A stretch of DNA of 64,000 nucleotides from Bifidobacterium rousetti (GCF_008698235.1 NZ_PEBH01000002.1:372001-436000), one strand, 5' to 3'; positions 27,229 through 35,498 are shown, numbered from the stretch's first letter. Program-made: numbers and translations. Notes: generated from the sequence alone by a model not told the origin.

Positions 27229-29628
27229 TTACTTGGTCTCTTCGAACCATTCGCGCGTGGAGCCGTCGTCCAGCGTCACATGGCCGGTCTCGCCGCTCAT
27301 GTGCTTGACGCGGTGGGAGATCTCCTCGTGACGGCCGTGGACCATCGGACGGGACACCGGGTTGCCGAGGTAGCCGCAGGTGCGCTTGGTGACGTTGCAC
27401 TTGTCCGGGTCGGAGTTGCCGCACTCGGGGCACTTGAAGCCCTCGTCGGTGGGCTCGAAGTCGCCCTGGAAGCCGCACACGAAGCAGTGGTCGATCGGCG
27501 TGTTCGTGCCGAGGTAGCCGATGCCGACGTTGTAGGCGTAGTCCCACACGGCCTCGAGCGCCTTCGGGTTGTCCTGCAGGCACGGGTACTCGCAGTAGTT
27601 GATGAAGCCGCCGGAGGCGTAGTACGGGAAGTCCTTCTCGTAGTTGAGCTTCTCCATCGGGGTGGGCTGCAGCCACACCGGGTAGTGGAACGAGTTGGTG
27701 TAGAAGTCGTGGTCGGTGACGCCCTCGATGCGGCCGAACTTCTCGCGGTCCATGCGGTTGAAGCGGTCGGTCAGGGATTCGGCCGGCGTGGAGTACACGG
27801 AGTAGTGGTAACCCTCCGCCTTGCTCCACTGCTTGCACAGCTCGTTCATGCGCTTGACGATGGACAGTGCGAACTCCTTGCCTTCCGGGTCCCAGCCGTG
27901 GTCGCGGATCCAGTTCTTGCCGTAGAACACGGCGGTGGTCTCCGCCAGGCCGATGTAGCCGAGGGAGACGGTGGCGCGCTCGTTCTTGAACAGCTGGTCG
28001 ACGTTGTCGTTGGCGCCGAGGCGTCCGAAGGCGCCGAAGCGGAACAGCGTCGGGGCGTTGACCGGCGTGGCCTGCTTGCAGCGCATGATGCGGAACTGCA
28101 GGGCCTGGTGCGCGACCTCCATGCGCTCCTCGAACAGCTTCCAGAAGCGGGCCTTGTCGCCGTGGGATTCGATGGCGATGCGCGGCACGTTCACGGAGAC
28201 GACGCCGAGGTTCATGCGGCCGTCCTCCTCGTCCTTGCCGGTGGCGGGGTTGATCCAGCCCTGCAGGAAGGAGCGGCAGCCCATCGGCGCCTTGAAGGAA
28301 CCGGTGATCTTGACGATGTTCTCGTAGAACACGACGTCCGGGTACATGCGCTTGGTGGCGGATTCGAGCGCCAGCTGCTTCAGGTCGTAGTTCGGGTCGC
28401 CCGGGTCGGCGTTCACGCCGTGGCGGACGGTGAACACGAGCTTCGGGAAGATGGCGGTGTGATGCTCCTTGCCGAGGCCGCGGATGCGGTTGAGCAGGAT
28501 CGCGCGCTGGATCTCGCGGGCGAACCAGTCGGTGCCGAGGCCGAAGCCGACGGTGACGAACGGGGTCTGGCCGTTGGAGACGCGGTTGGAGTTGATCTGG
28601 TACTCCATCGTCTGCATGGCGTCGTAGATGGCCTTGCGGGTGCGGATCTTGGCGAGGATCTCGCGCTCCTGCTCGAGCTCGTCGACGTCATCGTGGAACG
28701 GGGTGTCCATCGGCAGCGGCTCGCGGCCCTTCTCGAAGTGCAGCTTGGCCGGCTCGTTGGCCTTGGCGTTGGCGACCTGACGGCGCGCGAACTCGATCGG
28801 CATGTCGTCGGGGATCATCTCGCGGGCCTCCTCGAGGAACTTCTCGTAGTCGAGGCGCGCGTAGGTGGCGAGGTGCTCGTCGGCGCGGTTGGCGGTCTGG
28901 CCGCCGTACTGGCTGGAGGCCACGTCCTTCATGATCTGGGTGATCTGGGTGGCGGCGATGGCGATCGACTTCGGGGAGGCCATCGGCGCGTTGCCGAGGG
29001 TGAAGCCGTTGGCGAGCATGTCCCAGAAGTTGGGCAGCGAGCAGTTGGACTGCGCGGTGAACGGCGAGTAGTCGGCGTCGTGGAAGTGGATGTCACCCTT
29101 CATGTGGGCGTTGGAGACGGCCGGCGGCAGCATGTTGAACGCGGCGGCCTTGGAGACGGCGCCGGCGAGCAGGTCGCGCTGCGTGGCGTAGACGTTGGCA
29201 TCCTTGTTGGCGTTCTCGTGGATGAGGGTCGGGTCCTGGTTGATGAAGCGGGACACGGCCTCGTTGACGTCCGTGGCCTTGGCGCGCTGGATGTCCTTGT
29301 CGAGACGGTAGTTGGTGTAGGCGCGGGCCACGTCGTACAGGTGCGCGTCGATCAGGGCGTGCTCGACGAGGTTCTGGATGTCCTCGATCTTGGCGGGGCC
29401 GGCGTAGCGCTCCTTGATCTCGCCTTCGACCTGGTTGGCGAAGCCGCGGATCATGGCCTCCTCCTCGGGGCCGACCTGCTTGTCGAGATCGCCGAAGGCG
29501 GCCTTGACTGCCTCGATGATGTTGATCGGGTCGAAGTCGACGATACGGCCGTCGCGCTTCTCCACCTGCACCTGACGGGTGGTGTTCCTGACGGTTGTGG
29601 TCGCGGTATCGATCGCTGCGCTGTCCAT
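27229..29628 (-). CDS. nrdD: Anaerobic ribonucleoside-triphosphate reductase (class III)
   Basis: NrdD reduces ribonucleoside triphosphates to deoxy forms with a glycyl radical, supplying DNA precursors without oxygen. An ATP-cone allosteric domain occupies about residues 19-115 (VEKRDGRIVDFDPINI). The catalytic barrel follows, with IHFHDADYSPF and PFVTVGFGLG. Near the C-terminus are two CxxC zinc pairs (CFVCG, CPECG) and the radical-bearing RTCGYLGN. At 799 residues it is complete. Two NrdR-like boxes overlap its likely promoter. nrdG follows on the same strand after a 293-bp spacer. Confidence 0.95.
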   Translation of the reverse strand: MDSAAIDTATTTVRNTTRQVQVEKRDGRIVDFDPINIIEAVKAAFGDLDKQVGPEEEAMIRGFANQVEGEIKERYAGPAKIEDIQNLVEHALIDAHLYDVARAYTNYRLDKDIQRAKATDVNEAVSRFINQDPTLIHENANKDANVYATQRDLLAGAVSKAAAFNMLPPAVSNAHMKGDIHFHDADYSPFTAQSNCSLPNFWDMLANGFTLGNAPMASPKSIAIAATQITQIMKDVASSQYGGQTANRADEHLATYARLDYEKFLEEAREMIPDDMPIEFARRQVANAKANEPAKLHFEKGREPLPMDTPFHDDVDELEQEREILAKIRTRKAIYDAMQTMEYQINSNRVSNGQTPFVTVGFGLGTDWFAREIQRAILLNRIRGLGKEHHTAIFPKLVFTVRHGVNADPGDPNYDLKQLALESATKRMYPDVVFYENIVKITGSFKAPMGCRSFLQGWINPATGKDEEDGRMNLGVVSVNVPRIAIESHGDKARFWKLFEERMEVAHQALQFRIMRCKQATPVNAPTLFRFGAFGRLGANDNVDQLFKNERATVSLGYIGLAETTAVFYGKNWIRDHGWDPEGKEFALSIVKRMNELCKQWSKAEGYHYSVYSTPAESLTDRFNRMDREKFGRIEGVTDHDFYTNSFHYPVWLQPTPMEKLNYEKDFPYYASGGFINYCEYPCLQDNPKALEAVWDYAYNVGIGYLGTNTPIDHCFVCGFQGDFEPTDEGFKCPECGNSDPDKCNVTKRTCGYLGNPVSRPMVHGRHEEISHRVKHMSGETGHVTLDDGSTREWFEETK

Positions 29629-29747
29629 CGCTTCTCTCCCTCTGCACGTATCATGTCATGGGCCGTTTCCGGCCGGTCCTCCATGTGATTCGGCGCAAAT
29701 CACATGGGCGTAATTCTTTTGGCCTCAGATACTGTACGGCAACCACT

Positions 29748-29763
29748 CCCCCATATCTAGTCG
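29748..29763. promoter_or_regulatory. NrdR-like box 1 (covers the nrdD -10)
   Basis: CCCCCATATCTAGTCG matches the known NrdR box (acaCwAtATaTwGtgt) at the core positions C4, A6, T7, A8, T9, T11, W12, G13 and T14. It lies 120 bp upstream of nrdD, and its start is exactly 31 bp from that of box 2, the three-turn spacing typical of paired NrdR boxes. Confidence 0.6.
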
Positions 29764-29782
29764 TGACGCGCCGCCACAACAC
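29754..29782 (-). promoter_or_regulatory. Candidate nrdD promoter
   Basis: Reading the minus strand, GTGTTG (29777-29782) and TAGATA (29754-29759) are 17 bp apart. The -10 lies wholly in NrdR-like box 1 and the -35 overlaps box 2, so bound NrdR would exclude polymerase. The leader would be about 120 nt. Confidence 0.5.
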
Positions 29783-29794
29783 TAGGGGTAGTGG
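29779..29794. promoter_or_regulatory. NrdR-like box 2 (overlaps the nrdD -35)
   Basis: ACACTAGGGGTAGTGG fits the outer arms of the NrdR consensus (ACACTA...TAGTG), deviating in the central four bases. With box 1 it forms the expected pair for repression of nrdDG when dATP is plentiful; nrdR itself is not in the window. Confidence 0.6.
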
Positions 29795-29814
29795 TTTTCG
29801 GCGGAATAGAGCCA

Positions 29815-29873
29815 AATCACAAGCGTGTGATTCATACGACAGCCCCGTCTTCCGCGTGTCGCGAAAGACGGGG
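29815..29873. terminator. Two hairpins between xseB and nrdD, probable xse terminator
   Basis: CCCCGTCTT (29843-29851) pairs with AAGACGGGG (29865-29873), extended by an inner CGCG/CGCG stem, and lies 71 bp past the xseB stop; it is the likely end of the xse transcript, although no T-tract follows. Beyond it, AATCACA/TGTGATT (29815-29821 and 29826-29832) forms a second perfect palindrome that could equally be an operator for nrdD. The rest of 29629-29943 is leader and promoter sequence with no gene. Confidence 0.5.
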
Positions 29874-29943
29874 ATCGGGTGTCTCGTTCGGCGGCTGGCC
29901 CGGCGGAGGAATCAGCGGGATTCAGCCGGAATCAGCCGGAGAC

Positions 29944-30276
29944 TCAGTCGAGGTTGGACTGCGTGCCGGCGGTGTCGGCCGTGGCGGCCTGCGCGTTCTG
30001 GGCGGCGTCGAGACGGGCGCGCACGTCGCCCAGGAGGCTCTGCGCACGGCGGGCGAGGGCCTCGCCGATCTCCCACTGGCGCATCGACTGGTCGAGGTTG
30101 AGGCCGCCGGCCTCGAGCGCCTGCACGGCCTGGATGAGCTTGTCACGCGCCTCCTCGTACGGCATGTTGGCGATGGCCTCGCGCTCCTTGTCGGTGAGCG
30201 TGGACGCGGGGGTCGCGGGCTGCGCCGCCGCGGAGGCGGCCTGCGCCGTGGTGTTCTCGGTGGTTTCGGTGGTCAT
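29944..30276 (-). CDS. xseB: Exodeoxyribonuclease VII small subunit
   Basis: The 110-residue protein contains the XseB core MPYEEARDKLIQAVQALEAGG, then LDQSMRQWEIGEALARRAQ, which forms the helical hairpin that binds XseA. The N-terminal 30 and C-terminal 20 residues are Ala/Thr-rich extensions. The start at 30276 has AAGGAG nine bases upstream; longer frames are shadows of xseA. It follows xseA by 47 bp on the same strand. With XseA it degrades single-stranded DNA from both ends. Confidence 0.92.
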   Translation of the reverse strand: MTTETTENTTAQAASAAAQPATPASTLTDKEREAIANMPYEEARDKLIQAVQALEAGGLNLDQSMRQWEIGEALARRAQSLLGDVRARLDAAQNAQAATADTAGTQSNLD

Positions 30277-30323
30277 GATGTGTTCTCCTTGCACTTGCAT
30301 TGCCATTAGCGCTATTAACCGGA

Positions 30324-31607
30324 TCAGTCGGCCTTGGCGGTGACGACGCCCCGCTTCAGGGTCAGGGTGAGTTCGTCGCCGGGGCGCACGGACGCGGCGT
30401 CGTCGAGTACGCGCCCGTCGGCGGTCTGCACGACGGCGTACCCGCGGTTGAGCGTGGACTGCGGGCTCAGGGCCGTGAGCGAGGCGTGCGCCTTCTCGAT
30501 GGTGAGCGAGGCGTCGTCGACGATGCGCCTCAGACCGATGTCGAGGCGATTGCGCGCGTCGTCGACGAACCGCTGATGCGGCTCGAGCATCGTGAGCGGC
30601 TGCGTGAGGCTCGGACGGTTCGCATAGCCCTCGACGAGCCGGATCTCGTTGTCGACGCGCGCGGAAATGCGAAGCCGCATCTGACGCACGGCGTTGTCGA
30701 CGAGCTGCCACTGCTCGCGCACGTCCGGCACGACCTTCTTGGCGGCGTCGGTCGGCGTCGACGCCCTCAGATCGGCGGCCAGGTCGATGAGCGTCCAGTC
30801 GTCCTCATGCCCGATGGCGGAGACGATCGGCGTGCGGCACGCGGCGGTCGCACGCACCACGCCCTCGTCGGAGAAGCCGACGAGATCCTCGAACGCGCCG
30901 CCGCCTCGCGCCACGATGATCACGTCCACCTCCGGGTCGGCGTCGAGCCGATGGATCGCCTCGATGATGTCGGGCGGGCATTGCGCGCCCTGCACGTGCG
31001 CGTGCACGATTCTGAAGCGCACGGCCGGCCATCTCAGGTTCACGTTGGTGACGACGTCGCCCTCGGCGCGGGCCTGCGGGGCGCAGATCAGGCCGATGCA
31101 CTTGGGGAACTCCGGCAGCGGGATCTTGTTCTCGGCGTCGAACAGACCCTCGCCCTTGAGCCTCTTGCGCAGCTCGTCGATCTGCTCCTTCAGACCGCCG
31201 GCGCCGATCTTGCGGATGTCGTCGCCGATGAAGCTCAGACGGGTCTGTTTGACCCAGATGTCGGCGCGGCCGTGGATGACGACGCGATCGCCCTGACGGA
31301 ACTGCGATGCGGCGGCCGCGAAGCCGCGCCAGCCGGACACCGACATCGCGATGTCCTCGAAGTCGTCGCGCACCGTGAGATAGGCGGAGCCGGCGCGACG
31401 CGTGTTGATCTCGGTGATCTGGCCGCAGATCCACGCCGCGGGCCATTTCGCCACCGCGTTGTGGAACTTCTGACTCAGCACGCTCACCGGCCACGGGTTC
31501 TCGGCCGTGGTCTCGGCGGCGAGGCGCGGCAGCTGGTCGAGCGGACGCGGGCCGTTGCCGGGGCCGACTCCGGCGCCCGGGCCGTTGGCGTTCATGTCAT
31601 AACTCAT
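30324..31607 (-). CDS. xseA: Exodeoxyribonuclease VII large subunit
   Basis: The catalytic subunit of ExoVII. An N-terminal OB-fold (WICGQITEINTRRAGSAYLTVRD) is followed by the nuclease core with CIGLICAPQARAEGDVVTN, VDVIIVARGGGAFEDL and PIVSAIGHEDD, all conserved in XseA, then a long helical region and the C-terminal RGYAVVQTADGRVL. Length 427 is normal. The ATG at 31607 is preferred; a GTG three codons upstream (31616) also fits and neither has a strong Shine-Dalgarno sequence. It is cotranscribed with xseB. Confidence 0.94.
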   Translation of the reverse strand: MSYDMNANGPGAGVGPGNGPRPLDQLPRLAAETTAENPWPVSVLSQKFHNAVAKWPAAWICGQITEINTRRAGSAYLTVRDDFEDIAMSVSGWRGFAAAASQFRQGDRVVIHGRADIWVKQTRLSFIGDDIRKIGAGGLKEQIDELRKRLKGEGLFDAENKIPLPEFPKCIGLICAPQARAEGDVVTNVNLRWPAVRFRIVHAHVQGAQCPPDIIEAIHRLDADPEVDVIIVARGGGAFEDLVGFSDEGVVRATAACRTPIVSAIGHEDDWTLIDLAADLRASTPTDAAKKVVPDVREQWQLVDNAVRQMRLRISARVDNEIRLVEGYANRPSLTQPLTMLEPHQRFVDDARNRLDIGLRRIVDDASLTIEKAHASLTALSPQSTLNRGYAVVQTADGRVLDDAASVRPGDELTLTLKRGVVTAKAD

Positions 31608-31668
31608 GGGGTCCACTATAGTTCAGCGGCGTCGTCAGGCCGGAGGATATGTGGATAACCTCTTGGGC

Positions 31669-32979
31669 TCACTCGAGCGCCAGCGTCGCCAGCAGGGCCG
31701 CGTGATCGGAGCCGGCGATCCGCTTGACCTGCATCTGCCCGGCGATGATCCCCCTGTCCACGACCACGTGGTCGATGCCGGCGAAGGCGGGAGGCACGAC
31801 GCGGTCGGCCGGCCAGGTGAACGTGAAGCCGTGTCCGGCCTGCCGCGCGGCGTCGGAGAACCGGTCGCCGAGGAACTCGCGGAACGGCGTGTGGTCGTAC
31901 GTCGCGTTGAAATCGCCCATGAACACGTACGTCGAATCCGTGTGCGAGCGCATCAGCGCCAACTCGTCGAGCGAGCGCTTCCACTGGCGCCAGTAGCCGG
32001 GGACGGGCGCGGTGGTGTGCACGGAGACGAACCGGACGTGTTTCGCGCCGCCGGAGAACGCGACGGTGCCGCCCGGCATGAACGAGGCGCTGGAGGTCAC
32101 GTCGTCGTCGGCCGGATCGGCGAGCGGCGTCGCGGACCACAGGCCGTTGCCGTACACGCCGTCGGAACTGGAGACCTGCGAGTACGGCAGGTAGTCCTCG
32201 ATGCCGGCGGCCTTGAGACGGGAGACGAACGCGTCGGTCGTCTCCTGCAGGGCGAGCACCTCGACGCGCTGGTCGCGCACCGTGTCGACGATCGCCTGCG
32301 CGTCGGCGCGTCCTTTATATACGTTGAACGTCATCACACGCGCGTATGCGTCGTCGGTGATCGGATTGGGCTGCGCGACGGCGGACATCGCGCGGCCGGG
32401 CAGTTTCTCCTGCGTGTGGAAGAACGGGTACTGCCACCAGACGTTGAGCGCGAGCAGCGCGATCGCGACCACGGCGGTCACGACGCGGCGGGAGACGAAC
32501 GCGAGGATCAGCGCGAGCGCGGACAGGAGGATGAGCCACGGCGCGGCCGACACGATGATCGGCACGTAGGGCAGCTCCTGCAGGTCGGACGGCAGGGCCC
32601 GCGCGAACGTGCCGACGACCGCGAGGATCGCGAGGATCGTCGAGAGCACTCCAAGCACAAGGTGACGGCGTTTGCCGTCGCGTCCACCGTATCCGTTCAT
32701 ATTGCGCTTCCTTACCGAGGTCTTTCTCGCCGCGGCCGCGCCGCGCGAGGTGCCGCGCGGCTTCCCGGAGCCGCGCGACGAGCCTGTGCGGGCGCGGTCA
32801 CGGGCGTCGGCTTCGGCGCGGGCGATCAGTTCGTCCCTGCCGGAGTCGAACCTCGCCGACGAGCGGGACGAACGGGACGAACGGGTTGGGCGAGGCGAAC
32901 CCGCCGAACGGTATCCGCCGGACCCACCCGTCGAACGCGACGCGCCGCGTCTGTTTCTTCCCGCCGATCGCCCTGCCAC
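31669..32979 (-). CDS. Membrane-anchored endonuclease/exonuclease/phosphatase-family protein
   Basis: Three membrane helices (LVLGVLSTILAILAVVGTF; APWLILLSALALILAFV; VVTAVVAIALLALNVWW) precede an extracytoplasmic EEP-fold domain with RVMTFNVYKG, LALQETT, VFMGDFNATYDH and the terminal GSDHAALLATL, so the catalytic Asn, Glu, Asp and His are kept. The start is uncertain. A perfect AAGGAGG stands just before the GTG at 32979, giving 436 residues with an Arg/Ser-rich cytosolic leader of about 93 residues. An internal ATG at 32700, preceded by AAGGAAG, would give 343 residues without it. Phosphodiester or lipid-phosphate cleavage outside the cell is a family-level guess. Confidence 0.78.
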   Translation of the reverse strand: MAGRSAGRNRRGASRSTGGSGGYRSAGSPRPTRSSRSSRSSARFDSGRDELIARAEADARDRARTGSSRGSGKPRGTSRGAAAARKTSVRKRNMNGYGGRDGKRRHLVLGVLSTILAILAVVGTFARALPSDLQELPYVPIIVSAAPWLILLSALALILAFVSRRVVTAVVAIALLALNVWWQYPFFHTQEKLPGRAMSAVAQPNPITDDAYARVMTFNVYKGRADAQAIVDTVRDQRVEVLALQETTDAFVSRLKAAGIEDYLPYSQVSSSDGVYGNGLWSATPLADPADDDVTSSASFMPGGTVAFSGGAKHVRFVSVHTTAPVPGYWRQWKRSLDELALMRSHTDSTYVFMGDFNATYDHTPFREFLGDRFSDAARQAGHGFTFTWPADRVVPPAFAGIDHVVVDRGIIAGQMQVKRIAGSDHAALLATLALE

Positions 32980-33136
32980 CGCACCTCCTTGCATCTTCGG
33001 TCACATTACCGTGCACGCGATGCCCGCGGACTCGTTCCGCAGGACGATTTCACAGTTCGATCGCACGCGGGGCACGACCGCAGGGAGGCGCGCGGGATGC
33101 GCGTTGACCGCACCCCGTGTACAATGGACCGCTGTC

Positions 33137-33212
33137 GCCTCGGTAGCTCAGGGGATAGAGCACCGCTCTCCTAAAGCGGGTGTCGTCAGTTCGAATCTGA
33201 TCCGGGGCACCA
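33137..33212 (+). tRNA. tRNA-Arg (anticodon CCT)
   Basis: Acceptor GCCTCGG pairs with CCGGGGC (one T-G wobble), the anticodon stem CCGCT/AGCGG encloses CTCCTAA with CCT at 34-36, and the T-arm has TTCGAAT. The discriminator A is at 33209 and CCA is encoded at 33210-33212. A strong terminator follows immediately. Decayed and intact toxin-antitoxin genes lie just downstream. Confidence 0.95.
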
Positions 33213-33213
33213 C

Positions 33214-33248
33214 AACCCCTTGGAACCAGTGAGTTCCAAGGGGTTTCT
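33214..33248 (+). terminator. Intrinsic terminator of tRNA-Arg
   Basis: A 13-bp stem (33214-33226 with 33233-33245, AACCCCTTGGAAC and complement) with the six-base loop CAGTGA is followed by TTTCT. It begins one base after the encoded CCA. Confidence 0.85.
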
Positions 33249-33422
33249 GCTTATTCGGCGCTGTCGTCCGGGGTGTGATGGGGTGTACTGACCGCAGTAT
33301 CTTGCCTGACAGCAAACCCAGCTCACTGCAATCCAGTGAATCATCCATCGCGGCCGTTCCCCGAGGACCTGTCATGTCGGGAGGATTGGTTCGATGCTCT
33401 CGTTGGCTTTCGCCCAGCACGA

Positions 33423-33679
33423 TCAGAGCCTGCCGGCGATTCTTTCGTCCATTCCCTCGACAGTTTCGGGCATGCGCGCGAGTACGAGGCCGGCGATGTG
33501 GCGGGCCGTGTCCACGACCCTGTCCGGGTCAAGCCCGTGTCTGGACGCCAGCGCGGCCCAGTCCTGGGGTGTGGTCCATTCGGCGAACTGGTGCTCCGGA
33601 AGGACGTGTCCCCGTCCCCGTCGCGCGTGAACACGCCCACAAGACGGTCACCGTCCCATGCGTACGATCTTCTGCTCAT
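33423..33679 (-). pseudogene. HipA-like toxin remnant, internally deleted and frameshifted
   Basis: The ATG at 33679 overlaps the upstream antitoxin-like gene by ATGA and reads AWDGDRLVGVFTRDGDGD, the typical HipA N-terminal hairpin. The frame then loses sense near 33600. In another minus frame the DNA reads FAEWTTPQDWAALASRHGLD, then RVVDTARHIAGLVLARMPET, and ends at TGA 33423-33425, a plausible HipA-family C-terminus. The kinase core of about 300 residues is missing. The 112-residue open frame 33341-33679 is the frameshifted product and is unlikely to work. The interpretation rests on pattern, not alignment. Confidence 0.6.
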
Positions 33680-34032
33680 CGCCCCGGCTCCCGTTCTATG
33701 GCGTATTCGATCGGGAACACATGACTGCGTATTCCGAGCGCATCGAGCACGGCGCGCGCGTCGGCGATCGGCACCGGTTTCTCGCCGAGCATGTCGGTGA
33801 CGACGTCCACGGACACACAGGCCATGGCGGCGAGACGGACGGCATCCAGACCCCGCTCCCCCATGCGCTGCGAGACCGCTTCCGCGACCTTGTTCATGTC
33901 CGACAGGTAGCGCAACGGATTCGACTCGACGACTATTCGCGCCCCCTCCGGGGGTTGCAGCCGGTCGTACTTCTCCAGCGACTCCCGTGGAAATCCCATC
34001 GGATCACGTCCCATGCCTGTATCGCCCGTCAT
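33676..34032 (-). CDS. HTH antitoxin-like protein upstream of the hipA remnant (118 aa)
   Basis: The segment NKVAEAVSQRMGERGLDAVR and the following AAMACVSVDVVTDMLGEKPVPIADARAVLDALGI fit an XRE-type helix-turn-helix, as in HipB antitoxins. The N-terminal 40 residues are unrelated to HTH proteins I know. The ATG at 34032 is a choice among several (34014 also possible); no good Shine-Dalgarno sequence is seen. Its stop overlaps the start of the HipA-like remnant. With its toxin broken it may persist only as a DNA-binding relic. It is divergent from mazE. Confidence 0.55.
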   Translation of the reverse strand: MTGDTGMGRDPMGFPRESLEKYDRLQPPEGARIVVESNPLRYLSDMNKVAEAVSQRMGERGLDAVRLAAMACVSVDVVTDMLGEKPVPIADARAVLDALGIRSHVFPIEYAIEREPGR

Positions 34033-34087
34033 ACACCGTATCGTACCCGTCAGGGACGGCGTCCATCGGAGCACTCGATCAGCTACA

Positions 34088-34109
34088 ATGTATATACTAT
34101 GATATACAT
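34088..34109. promoter_or_regulatory. Palindromic operator over the mazEF -10
   Basis: ATGTATAT and ATATACAT form perfect 8-bp arms around ACTATG. The -10 hexamer TATACT (34093-34098) lies inside it, so binding by the MazE-like protein would block the promoter, the usual autoregulation of such modules. The mazE start is 28 bp downstream. Confidence 0.6.
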
Positions 34110-34136
34110 ATCGTTTATGTTGAGAGGTGATGGACA

Positions 34137-34397
34137 ATGGCCACACTGACCCTCAGTAAGTGGGGCAACGCCCAAGGCGTGCGTCTGCCGAAGGACATGC
34201 GAGAACAAGTGGGTATGACCGATGGTTCTCGCGTTGAGGCCACCGTCAAGGATGGCGCCATCGTGCTTCGCCCGATTCACACCAACATCAGAATCGTTCG
34301 AGTTCCGCGCCTTGCCGAGGTGTTCCGCGACCGCACCGAGGAATACAAGACGACCGAAGAACTCACCGGACCAGCCGTAGGCGGGGAGGCGCTGTGA
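34137..34397 (+). CDS. MazE-type (AbrB/SpoVT) antitoxin
   Basis: The 86-residue protein begins with the swapped-hairpin DNA-binding fold: LTLSKWGNAQGVRLPKDM, then VGMTDGSRVEATVKDGAIVLRP. The C-terminal half should wrap and neutralise the toxin. AGAGG at 34123-34127 lies nine bases before the ATG. The stop TGA overlaps the GTG of the toxin gene (GTGA), giving coupled translation. An upstream palindrome covers its -10. It is divergent from the HipB-like gene. Confidence 0.9.
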   Translation: MATLTLSKWGNAQGVRLPKDMREQVGMTDGSRVEATVKDGAIVLRPIHTNIRIVRVPRLAEVFRDRTEEYKTTEELTGPAVGGEAL

Positions 34398-34783
34398 CCT
34401 CGTGGCGTTATGGGGACGTGCTCCTCGTTGATCTCGATCCTGCCAAGGGACATGAGCAAAAGAAGCGTCGGCCCGTCATCGTGGTGAGCAACGATGATTT
34501 CAATCGCAATTGCAGTCTCACCGTCGTTATTGCGATCTCGCACGGCAGGGGCGACTTCGAACTGCACCTGCCCGTCACCGCGGTTCGACGCGATGACGGC
34601 GATGGTTGGATCGACGGTTACGCGCAAGTCGAGCAGATCCGCGCTCTCGACCTTGCAGAGCGCAACCCCGTACACATCGGACGACTCAAAGATGACGACA
34701 TGGACCGCATCACCGGGCTCCTCATCAGCTGCTACATCCAGCCCGAAATGATGGTCATCCCGAATTACGCGCAGCAGGGTTAG
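34394..34783 (+). CDS. MazF/PemK-type endoribonuclease toxin
   Basis: The family start WRYGDVLLVDLDPAKGHEQKKRRPVIVVS is present, containing the GxEqxxxRP-type RNA-binding loop, followed by the central strand region and DRITGLLISCYI near the C-terminus. At 129 residues it is slightly longer than MazF (about 110). It begins with GTG overlapping the antitoxin stop. It should cleave mRNA when the antitoxin is degraded. No truncation is seen. Confidence 0.9.
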   Translation: MTSWRYGDVLLVDLDPAKGHEQKKRRPVIVVSNDDFNRNCSLTVVIAISHGRGDFELHLPVTAVRRDDGDGWIDGYAQVEQIRALDLAERNPVHIGRLKDDDMDRITGLLISCYIQPEMMVIPNYAQQG

Positions 34784-34811
34784 CGCAACATCCTCCCCAC
34801 ACGCACCGCGA

Positions 34812-35498
34812 TCACACGTCCACGGCAACGCCCCGGTCGGCCAGCCATCGCCTTGTCTCATCCGCGCCCGTGAAGCGGATCGCGCGCAATCCCGCCGCAC
34901 GGGCGCCGTCCACGTTGTACGGCGAATCGTCCACGAACACGGTGCGTTCGCGGACAAGCCCGAATCGCGAGACAGCCAGATCGAAGATCCCGCGATCCGG
35001 CTTTTTCAAGCCTTCGATTCCCGAGACCACGACGCCGTCCAGCAGTCCGACGAGCTCCGGGAACCGGCGTTCCATCACCGGCCAGGTGTCCCGACCCCAG
35101 TTGGTCAGCCCCCACACGCCGACGCCGCGCGCCTTGAGATCGGCGATCAGCGGCATCATGCCCGGCATCGTCCCGACCAGCGTGCGGTCGATATGCCGGG
35201 CGTATGCACGCATCATCGCGCCGAGACGCAGGCCGTACTCCTCCTCGTACGCGTCGCACAGCCGGTCATAATCCATGCCGCCGTCGTGCAGGTCGTCGAA
35301 ATACATGAATCCGCAACGATCGTCGTCGGCGAGGAAATCGTCGATCGACTCCTGCGGGAACAGCCCCTCCAACGCGAGACGCGGACGCCAATCCACCAGC
35401 ACGCCGCAGAAATCGAAGATCACATCGTCGATCGTCGACTCATGCGGCGAGCCGCTCGTCCGCGCGACACTGTTCACGCCATCCATGCCACCACCCAT
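34812..35498 (-). CDS. HAD-superfamily hydrolase (YihX/epoxide-hydrolase-like subgroup)
   Basis: All four HAD motifs are visible: the nucleophile in IFDFCGVLVDW, the Thr in WGLTNWGRDT, the Lys in GLKKPDRGIFD and the acidic FVDDSPYNVDGARAAG. A small cap domain lies between motifs I and II. The start at 35498 is chosen for the AAGGA upstream (35510-35514); the open frame goes on to 35552 and a shorter start at 35486 exists. Length 228 is typical. The likely substrate is a small phosphorylated metabolite; which one cannot be told. Confidence 0.85.
   Translation of the reverse strand: MGGGMDGVNSVARTSGSPHESTIDDVIFDFCGVLVDWRPRLALEGLFPQESIDDFLADDDRCGFMYFDDLHDGGMDYDRLCDAYEEEYGLRLGAMMRAYARHIDRTLVGTMPGMMPLIADLKARGVGVWGLTNWGRDTWPVMERRFPELVGLLDGVVVSGIEGLKKPDRGIFDLAVSRFGLVRERTVFVDDSPYNVDGARAAGLRAIRFTGADETRRWLADRGVAVDV

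Noticed and set aside
27280..29688. Plus-strand open frame of 802 codons opposite nrdD
   Set aside because: Antisense shadow; no motifs, while the minus frame is a full NrdD.
29815..29832. CRP/FNR binding site for AATCACA-AGCG-TGTGATT
   Set aside because: CRP sites read TGTGA-N6-TCACA; here the half-sites face the other way and the spacer is four bases.
33341..33679. A functional 112-residue protein downstream of the HTH gene
   Set aside because: Only the first 25 residues make sense; the rest is frameshifted relative to a convincing C-terminal coding segment in another frame.
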